From: a virus
Strand: one strand, 5' to 3'
Virus record (IMG/VR): IMGVR_UViG_3300006104_001195
Coordinates: 1 to 43,894 of that record
Length of the DNA: 43,894 nt
Below, piece after piece: positions 30,399 to 36,802 of the stretch. Made by a program: the position numbers and the translations under genes. The notes under the pieces were generated by a model, which searched no databases, was not told the DNA's origin, and saw nothing but the letters and a program-made list of their open reading frames with translations. The number at the start of each line of letters is the position of its first letter. The first letter of the stretch is position 1.

Positions 30399-33300
30399 TT
30401 AGAAGGTGTAAGCTGTGAGATTGATATAGGCAGAGGAAGAAGCTGATCCTGTGGTGTAGTACATCGTTTGCGCGGTTATTAGGGGGATATTGACAAGATT
30501 ACCCTCTACGTTGAGCGATCCGTTATTGCTGTTCAGAGATGATCCACCAGTACCACTCGAATCTCCTGCGACGATTGCAGATGCATTGTTGACTGTGGCC
30601 ACGAGACCTATGTTTCCGCTCCAGCACTTAGCGTTAGGTGGAACAATGGCCGTCATGCTGACCGAGGCATAACTCGCTTGCGCGGTGCCGCTGACCATCG
30701 AGGTCGCGGGGACATAAACCGTCGTCCCCTGCTGCCAAAAGGTCGTGAAATGCGCCGAGGCATTCATATAGACCGCGCCGATCAGATAGCTCGCCGTATA
30801 TCCGCTGGGCAGATTCGAACCTGCATAAATGGTCGCACCACTGCCCGTCGTCGTTCCAAGTATGCTCTGAGTACCTGTAGAAGGTTTATAAATGGCATAG
30901 ATGTAGAGCCAGCCAGAGGTCGGAGGAGATCCAGTATCCATGCCTCCTGCTCCAGTACCGCTAACCGTGAGCGTCTGGTTGTAACTTGCGAGCTTGTAGG
31001 CGGTACCACCAAGAGCGGTTTCAACCGTTAGTTCATCAGCATTCCAGATCGCAGCTGTCGTTGATGAGTATTTTCCAACTAGACGCTGATAGTTCCCTAT
31101 AGATTCAGCACCTATGAATGCATTGGCATTCAGAGAACCGTTCACATCGAGCGTGGCACTATTGCGGATCGTCGCCGTACCGATGCCAATCGCACCGCTT
31201 GGGAAGATAATCATATCGTCCGCAAACGTTCCTGAGTTCCTGCAGTTAAATCGTAAAGAACCAGAACCGCTAGCTGTCGGGAGCATGGACATTGCACAAG
31301 CTGCTGTAGAAGCAGACGTATCGTTCCGCATATAAATCGTGACGGCATCTCCCGCTGTCGTATCGGAGTTGTACAGAACAAGAGCGTCATTTGATTGAGG
31401 GGCTGTCGCAGAATATGCCGTGTTCAAAGCGTACTGCAGACCAAGACCGGGAGTAGATGATGTAAGACCTGCTGTGCTTGTACCAATGGATACAGTTCCT
31501 TGTACGCTAAGACCGTTTGTAGGAGCGTTAATACCAACGTAGCTTGTTCCGATCGCAAGACCTGTCGTACCTAGTGCCATGGTATCAACTGAATTTGCAG
31601 CAAATCCAATGGTATTGGCTGCCGGGAGGTAGATGCCATTAGTTGGAGCAGTGTTCCCAGTTACAACCTGACTTGTTCCTGTGACAGCGCCAGAGCTTGT
31701 TACCGCTCCTGCATTCCAGACGCCTGTAGCGATCGTCCCTACGCTCGTCAAAGAAGAACCAGTGACACCCGAGGCAAGCGTTGTTCCTGTTAGGTTTGCA
31801 GCAGGAACGGCATTGGCTGTAATGCTCGTATTGCAGCCGAATCCTGTGTTAGTCGTCCAGATTAAGGCAGACGAGGCAGAGCTGCATCCGCCAATTGCTA
31901 AAGCTGTTACGTTCGCCGTTCCGCTTGTGGAATTACCCAAGATGGTGTTTGTCGCTATCTGGGCCAAGTTCGTAAGAGCAACGCCGTTCGTAGTAGTCAG
32001 TGTGGTAGCATTGATCGTACCGTTGACGTTTAAAGCGCCAGAAGTTGCAGTTGTACCAATAGAAACATTACCCTGAACTATCAATCCATTAGTCGGTGCA
32101 GATAAACTCGCGTAACTAGTACCAATGGCAACATTTCCATACGCACCTAGTGTGGATCCCACCTTACCTGTTCCTATACCGACGGTCTGATTTCCCATCA
32201 CATACAAAGTCGGGTTTGCGTCGCTGGCTGCTGCGTTACCGGGAGCGAATATCTCGGTCGTGTCCAAGCTATTCTGAAACGCTGTGCTCATGATATTAGG
32301 GTAGGTGTACCCTAAGGATGTAAGCATGTTCGTTGCACCGACTGCAACCGCACCCTGCATTGATATTGATGCACCTGAAACTGCGGATGTGCTCGTTCCA
32401 ATCGTAATCACACCAGTCGTCATTAGACCGTTCGCAGGTGGTGAAGTCGTGCTTCCGATACTTACACCACCTCCTGTAGGGTTTAGAAGAAGAGAACTGG
32501 AATGATCTAAACTTGAATAGAAGCTAGAAGCTTGAATCGAAGACGCATTTCCAGTTCCGTAAGTATAATAAGATCCTATGTAAGTGCGTTGACCAGTTGT
32601 TCCTCCTGATGAGCCTAAAAGAAGCTGAGCGTTCGACACTGGATTTGTCGTCATATTCGCATAAGAAGCAGTGTTCTCTATTTCTGTCTGCGCGTTCCAT
32701 GTTGAAAAGGTTCCGATAGAGACACCTGTGGTTCCGATCACAACTGAATTGGTAGGACTGCCCTTCGCGATATATAACGGGGTTGTACTATCCGTTGTGT
32801 CTTGAATCTGAAACGCATTCGATCCGACCTGACCAGCTACCCATGCAACGCCGGTCCCATAATACTGTGTACTGGAATAATTCGAGTTTGCAGATGCCAC
32901 AAGAAATGCACCTTTTCCCAGTACCTTATTGTAAACCCGCGCGCTAATATCAGATGAATTCGTTGTGTTCACGACATCGAGCGGGAAGCTCGGTGTATTG
33001 GTTCCGATCCCGACCGATCCCTGAACCGCAAGACCATTTGTAGGCGAGGATGCCCCGCTAAATCCAGTGCCAGTTCCGATAGACACACCTGCAGGTGTCA
33101 GCGTTACCGAGCCGTTGAAATTTGCTGAAGCATAGTTGGCGTGAATGATACCGTGCGTGGTGGAGTCCGAATATGAAGGATTTCCCACGCTGGTATTTTG
33201 CCAGACCGTATCCTCATAAGTTTCCTGAAGATCGCCTACGCCATTAGTATAAACATAATACGACGGAGCATAATTGCCCGATGCTTCAAGCCCCTTGATC

Positions 33301-34802
33301 GTGATACGATCAAACAGATAACCGTTGCCGAGCAGATAGAAAAGTCCTTGTTCTGACCCAGCCGTTGTCGAGGCCAACCAGAGGGTTGAATCCTCAATCT
33401 TGATAACCGAAGCCCCTGTCATCCGGATAAATGGACCTGTCTGTTGTTCAAAGTGGGTCGTATAGAATTTGGCTTGGATCTGCACACCGCAGACACCCGC
33501 GCCAGTTCCGTTGACACCACCAGCTGCGCCTCCTCCGTTATAGTCGAAGTGATCTCCGAAGAAACCCCATTCGTCATACTCGTTGAAGTTCGCGCCGCAA
33601 TGGGAGTTATCATAGAAATTCGAGGCGTAAACCTTCATAGTTTCACCTGAATTTGAATTTCCGTTCGCCACGTAAATCCCGTCATAATTATCGTGGAAAT
33701 GTACATTATTCAGGGTGATCGCCCAAGTATTATTCCCATACTGGTACGCACGATAAAATCCACTAACGTCCACATCGTCGTACATCGTACCCGGGGACCA
33801 GTAAGTCGAAGGAGTAATAACCCCGTTCGGATCACCACCTGCATAAATCCCTACATTGGTGTTCCCTGACGAATAGCCTGAAGAATGTTGAATCTGGCAG
33901 TGCTGAACGACGTGGTTTGTCTTCGTCGTGTACGGCATCCATGAAGCCTCTGCCGTAATCAAAGCCGCGCCAGTCGTAGGCGTGTAGTTCAGAGTTGCTC
34001 CTTGGCAATCCAAAATTATATTATTAGGAATTGTAATTGATGCGGTATAATTATAGGTTGTTTGCGGGTTCAAAATAATTTTGCCTTGCGCTGAACCTGC
34101 ATGAGTTACAGCAGCATTGATCCATGCTCCTACATCCGAGCCCGAACACCAAGATGGCGCACTTGAATTACCACACGAACCTGCATCGAAAGTATGTGTG
34201 AGATTAGTTGTCGCATCGCCTTGATTAGACGTCCCCGTCCCACCATTCCCTACGCCAAGCGTACCCGCAAGCGTCACTGCGCCTGTTGTAGCAGTTGAAG
34301 GCGTAAACCCTGTAGTACCTGCAGAGAAGCTCGTGACAGGAGTTGAACCGCTCGTCGTGATCGAAGATCCAATCGACGTAACGATATGCTGCTGGGCTGC
34401 TACAGTACCGCTTGCGCCCGTGTCCAAAGAATAGGCCGGAGAATTAGTTCCAATACCCAGTCGATAATTCGTATTGTCCCAGAAGAAATTTGCGTTATTT
34501 TGGGTCGATGTACCTGTTGCTCCAGCGAAGAAAACACTTCCAGGTGTTCCTGATATGCTGCCCCCTCCTCCTGCCTGAAACGTGGCTAAGGATCCCGGTC
34601 CGTTAGACGTAAGCACATATCCACTTGTTGCGCTTGATCCCCCGTAAACACCTATAGGAAGCGGGCTAGTGCTGGTTACAGGTGTTGATCCTGATCCAGA
34701 ACTGTTCTGGGTATAGGGGATCACGGATGTTTGTGCACAGCAGAAAGTAGTCGACAGCAAAATCCAGGCCATCGTTTGAAGAACTACCTTATTGAGCATC
34801 AT
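30399..34802 (-). CDS. Large beta-helix tail fibre/tailspike-like protein with signal peptide, 1467 aa
   Basis: Residues 1-23 form a signal peptide (ending FCCA before QTSV). Residues about 205-560 read as a pectate-lyase-like right-handed beta-helix (QGKIILNPQTTYNYTASITI, NNVHFHDNYDGIYVANG), the fold of many depolymerising tailspikes. From about 580 to 1290 short repeats recur, built on APTNGLSVQGTVSIGTS, giving a long repetitive shaft. The C-terminus (about 1290-1467) is a non-repetitive beta domain. Cys pairs (GSCGNSSAPSWC) suit an exported protein. It is the main adhesin candidate. It starts 4 bases after the small signal-peptide gene. Confidence 0.8.
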   Translation of the reverse strand: MMLNKVVLQTMAWILLSTTFCCAQTSVIPYTQNSSGSGSTPVTSTSPLPIGVYGGSSATSGYVLTSNGPGSLATFQAGGGGSISGTPGSVFFAGATGTSTQNNANFFWDNTNYRLGIGTNSPAYSLDTGASGTVAAQQHIVTSIGSSITTSGSTPVTSFSAGTTGFTPSTATTGAVTLAGTLGVGNGGTGTSNQGDATTNLTHTFDAGSCGNSSAPSWCSGSDVGAWINAAVTHAGSAQGKIILNPQTTYNYTASITIPNNIILDCQGATLNYTPTTGAALITAEASWMPYTTKTNHVVQHCQIQHSSGYSSGNTNVGIYAGGDPNGVITPSTYWSPGTMYDDVDVSGFYRAYQYGNNTWAITLNNVHFHDNYDGIYVANGNSNSGETMKVYASNFYDNSHCGANFNEYDEWGFFGDHFDYNGGGAAGGVNGTGAGVCGVQIQAKFYTTHFEQQTGPFIRMTGASVIKIEDSTLWLASTTAGSEQGLFYLLGNGYLFDRITIKGLEASGNYAPSYYVYTNGVGDLQETYEDTVWQNTSVGNPSYSDSTTHGIIHANYASANFNGSVTLTPAGVSIGTGTGFSGASSPTNGLAVQGSVGIGTNTPSFPLDVVNTTNSSDISARVYNKVLGKGAFLVASANSNYSSTQYYGTGVAWVAGQVGSNAFQIQDTTDSTTPLYIAKGSPTNSVVIGTTGVSIGTFSTWNAQTEIENTASYANMTTNPVSNAQLLLGSSGGTTGQRTYIGSYYTYGTGNASSIQASSFYSSLDHSSSLLLNPTGGGVSIGSTTSPPANGLMTTGVITIGTSTSAVSGASISMQGAVAVGATNMLTSLGYTYPNIMSTAFQNSLDTTEIFAPGNAAASDANPTLYVMGNQTVGIGTGKVGSTLGAYGNVAIGTSYASLSAPTNGLIVQGNVSIGTTATSGALNVNGTINATTLTTTNGVALTNLAQIATNTILGNSTSGTANVTALAIGGCSSASSALIWTTNTGFGCNTSITANAVPAANLTGTTLASGVTGSSLTSVGTIATGVWNAGAVTSSGAVTGTSQVVTGNTAPTNGIYLPAANTIGFAANSVDTMALGTTGLAIGTSYVGINAPTNGLSVQGTVSIGTSTAGLTSSTPGLGLQYALNTAYSATAPQSNDALVLYNSDTTAGDAVTIYMRNDTSASTAACAMSMLPTASGSGSLRFNCRNSGTFADDMIIFPSGAIGIGTATIRNSATLDVNGSLNANAFIGAESIGNYQRLVGKYSSTTAAIWNADELTVETALGGTAYKLASYNQTLTVSGTGAGGMDTGSPPTSGWLYIYAIYKPSTGTQSILGTTTGSGATIYAGSNLPSGYTASYLIGAVYMNASAHFTTFWQQGTTVYVPATSMVSGTAQASYASVSMTAIVPPNAKCWSGNIGLVATVNNASAIVAGDSSGTGGSSLNSNNGSLNVEGNLVNIPLITAQTMYYTTGSASSSAYINLTAYTF

Positions 34803-34806
34803 TGCC

Positions 34807-34971
34807 TCAGTTGGATACAGTGGGAAGTGGGTTGTTTATGGAAACAGGTGTGCATGAGCTTGATCCTGCAGGCTGTGTTGTCGAATTCGGAACACAGAAG
34901 ATCACAGCTGATTGAGCACGTGCAGGTGTGACGTAGCAAATAAGAATGGCCGCTACAATAAGCAATCGCAT
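34807..34971 (-). CDS. Small secreted protein, 54 aa
   Basis: ATG 34971 has an ideal GGAGG 8 bases upstream; an ATG at 35010 lacks a well-spaced site. Signal peptide MRLLIVAAILICYVTPARA, then a mature part of only 35 residues with two Cys and the ending SCTPVSINNPLPTVS. That ending resembles the early mature part of the large fibre next door (STPVTSTSPLPIG), so one may derive from or bind the other. Function unknown. Confidence 0.6.
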   Translation of the reverse strand: MRLLIVAAILICYVTPARAQSAVIFCVPNSTTQPAGSSSCTPVSINNPLPTVSN

Positions 34972-35064
34972 GGCAAGCGCCTCCACAGAGCTGTATTTCA
35001 ATTTAATCATAGTGTGGCGTCCTCATTTTCTAGCATATTTAGGTTCAGATATCAAGTGTTTTCT

Positions 35065-35577
35065 TTAGGCGATAGAGATCTGGTTAGAAGGAAGTGACCC
35101 TAACTTTCCCGCACTGTTGCCGTAGAGGGTAGCAGCTGAAATGAAGTCCGCGAAGGATGTTGCAAAAGCTTTGAACTCAGCTATTCCAGGGAACAAGTGT
35201 GTCGACCCCCCTTCATCAACCCATAGATAAGTGGCGGTGCCTCCAGGAAACACTCCGTTAAGAAGCACATATGTTACAACAGCGTTCAAGCTAGCTTGTG
35301 ATGAAAGGCTAGTTGAGTAAGTGCCATTCAGCGCAGGGTAAGATGCTGATGTTACACTCAGTCCTTGAGAAAGTACCTGCTGCGCCATGTCTTGGGGCGT
35401 CATTAAACGTGCAACGGGAGCAGAAGGAGCAGGATCTGAAACAGGCGGAGGAGTAAAAGTGCTTCCATCAAAGAGCCACCCTTCTGCTACAATAGATCCA
35501 CAAGGGATGCTGGCTGATGAAAGTTTCCCTGGTGAAACAGATACGACAACACCGTTTGTTACTTGTGCGAATGCCAT
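35065..35577 (-). CDS. Tail fibre-associated protein, possible assembly chaperone, 170 aa
   Basis: The start (FAQVTNGVVVSVSPG, then GWLFDGSTFTPPP) follows the pattern of phage tail-fibre assembly/DUF4376-like proteins: a beta domain with 'W-x-F-DG-xxF-xPP' and a Pro-rich linker. The rest is helical and Ser/Ala-rich. Its start overlaps the tail-collar gene region (2-base gap), supporting a fibre function. The gap 35011-35064 after it holds nothing recognisable. Confidence 0.55.
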   Translation of the reverse strand: MAFAQVTNGVVVSVSPGKLSSASIPCGSIVAEGWLFDGSTFTPPPVSDPAPSAPVARLMTPQDMAQQVLSQGLSVTSASYPALNGTYSTSLSSQASLNAVVTYVLLNGVFPGGTATYLWVDEGGSTHLFPGIAEFKAFATSFADFISAATLYGNSAGKLGSLPSNQISIA

Positions 35578-35579
35578 GG

Positions 35580-36347
35580 TTAAGCTGTCCTTTGCCAGAT
35601 GTAAACTGCGATAGAAGGCTGTATGTTGTTGTGGGCAGTTCCTCCGCCCGTATTCTGAATGTTGGCGTTGCCAGAAACAGTGCTCAACGTGTTATAAGGC
35701 CCGTTCCCTTGCGCAAATCCGTTTGATCCGCCAGTTGTTCCGGAAACTGGAACCAGATGCGTGTGACCCGTATCCGTATGGCTATGGGCAGGCATTTCTC
35801 CTGTCGTTAATGTGTGTAGGTATTCACCTAATTGTTGGCCTATCGTTACGGTTTTCGAAGTTCCGTCACCATCGGTGAAACTACCTACACCGATAAGAAC
35901 CTGCCCTGCTGCGAAAGCTGTCCATGTTCCAAAACCCAGAAGGGTTGCAGGGTTAGTCGAACTGCTTACATTAAAGTACAGGCTTCCAACAGGATAGACT
36001 GCCTGTATCGTTGTACCTCCAAGGTTGGCAAGTGCTGTCGCAGCGCTAGAAACATCGGAGAGATTATTGACAGCAGCTAAGTTAGACGATGTCAGCTGGT
36101 CCCATATTGTGTTTCCTAAGCTATCCTTTACGAGCTGTCGGTACTGCCCTTGTCCATAAATAATAGCCTCCCCTGCACTATCAAGTGTAATAGGGTTCGT
36201 GTTCAGTATTGTCTCCCCTGCATCTTGCCATGTCGACTTCGGCGTCGAAGTGCTTGGAACGTAGAAATACACTGATCCCCCGGACAAGGGGACAGCATTG
36301 CTGTCGAAGAATTGCTGTTTACCATTTGGCAGTAGACTTGCTGTCAT
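35580..36347 (-). CDS. Tail fibre protein with phage tail-collar domain, 255 aa
   Basis: The C-terminal half is a tail-collar domain: AVYPVGSLYFNVSSSTNPAT, LLGFGTWTAFAAGQVLIGVG, GEMPAHSHTDTGHTHLVPVS and a final HNNIQPSIAVYIWQRTA. HxH motifs of this kind bind iron between chains of trimeric fibre tips. The N-terminal part (QQFFDSNAVPLSGGSVYFYV) is the common fibre opening domain. Likely a receptor-binding or short tail fibre. ATG 36347 follows AGGATGAAAA. Confidence 0.85.
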   Translation of the reverse strand: MTASLLPNGKQQFFDSNAVPLSGGSVYFYVPSTSTPKSTWQDAGETILNTNPITLDSAGEAIIYGQGQYRQLVKDSLGNTIWDQLTSSNLAAVNNLSDVSSAATALANLGGTTIQAVYPVGSLYFNVSSSTNPATLLGFGTWTAFAAGQVLIGVGSFTDGDGTSKTVTIGQQLGEYLHTLTTGEMPAHSHTDTGHTHLVPVSGTTGGSNGFAQGNGPYNTLSTVSGNANIQNTGGGTAHNNIQPSIAVYIWQRTA

Positions 36348-36361
36348 TTTTCATCCTAGAG

Positions 36362-36389
36362 TTGGTTCGATCTTAAGGGGCACTATACT
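36362..36389 (+). promoter_or_regulatory. Weak rightward promoter candidate
   Basis: TTGGTT (36362-36367) and TATACT (36384-36389) lie 16 bases apart, in front of a small rightward unit within the leftward block. The -10 is good and the -35 poor. Confidence 0.4.
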
Positions 36390-36401
36390 GCATAAAGCTG
36401 A

Positions 36402-36425
36402 ACTTTATCACAGGAGCATCTCATG
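36402..36425 (+). promoter_or_regulatory. Recurrent leader/ribosome-binding site, copy 3
   Basis: TATCACAGGAGCATCTCATG at 36406-36425 matches the leaders before 8587 and 19124. It is the third copy and the only one in the leftward gene block, but it is oriented rightward and precedes a 22-codon frame. Confidence 0.6.
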
Positions 36426-36491
36426 AGAGTATTCATACAAGGTTTCTTCGGAGGGTATATTGGCTATCTATTAGCAGAGTGGCTACACTAG
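36423..36491 (+). CDS. 22-aa hydrophobic peptide
   Basis: ATG 36423 with an ideal AGGAG site (recurrent leader copy 3) opens a 22-codon frame ending TAG 36489-36491. The peptide starts basic (MRVF), continues with a Gly- and aromatic-rich hydrophobic core (FFGGYIGYLLAEW) and ends in Leu-His, so it could insert in a membrane or serve as a leader peptide. Opposite to all neighbouring genes. The hairpin at 36518-36561 follows. Confidence 0.5.
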   Translation: MRVFIQGFFGGYIGYLLAEWLH

Positions 36492-36517
36492 CACGGTACT
36501 AAGCATCCCTTCATCTA

Positions 36518-36561
36518 AGTACTCCAGCACAGTAATCATTTTCACTGAACGCTGGAGTACT
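36518..36561 (+). promoter_or_regulatory. Hairpin that would hide a ribosome-binding site, or a terminator
   Basis: AGTACTCCAGC (36518-36528) is perfectly complementary to GCTGGAGTACT (36551-36561); CAGT (36530-36533) and ACTG (36544-36547) extend the stem across a small internal loop. The right arm contains GGAG, the ribosome-binding site of the TTG start at 36563, paired with CTCC in the left arm. T-rich sequence follows (GTTTCTTTT), so it might instead end the short rightward transcript. Confidence 0.6.
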
Positions 36562-36562
36562 G

Positions 36563-36802
36563 TTGGTGTTTCTTTTAACGCATGACCCATTAACGACTAT
36601 TCTTTATGGGATAGGCATTGCTTTTGTGTACGGCGTCTTCATGGGACTTACGAGGCAGGTGAGCCCTCGTGACATACCTTCACCTAGAACTGTTATTGTA
36701 GAGAAGCCCCGCGTAGGGGGCGGCGGAGGTGAGAGCATTCTGAAACTGCGGGACTTCTCCCGTGCTCCGAAATCCCTTGAGGGAATTAGCCGCGACCTTT
36801 GA
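36563..36802 (+). CDS. Possible small membrane protein, 79 aa
   Basis: TTG 36563 with GGAG 5 bases upstream, within the hairpin. Residues about 11-28 (TILYGIGIAFVYGVFMGL) form a membrane helix, followed by a Pro/Gly linker. The last 40 codons overlap the end of the oppositely oriented 959-aa gene, and that part looks like antisense sequence, so the natural end is uncertain. Doubtful, but the helix and the upstream control structure justify listing it. Confidence 0.3.
   Translation: MVFLLTHDPLTTILYGIGIAFVYGVFMGLTRQVSPRDIPSPRTVIVEKPRVGGGGGESILKLRDFSRAPKSLEGISRDL

Noticed and set aside
30815-30835. tRNA T-loop-like ATTCGAACCT
   Set aside because: No acceptor or anticodon stems can be built around it and it lies within the fibre gene; no tRNA was found in the window.
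31681-32076. Long rightward frame within the large fibre gene (also others at 31114, 32305 and 36846-37382)
   Set aside because: These are antisense shadows of repetitive, Thr/Gly/Ala-rich genes; the sense strand carries signal peptide, beta-helix and consistent repeats.
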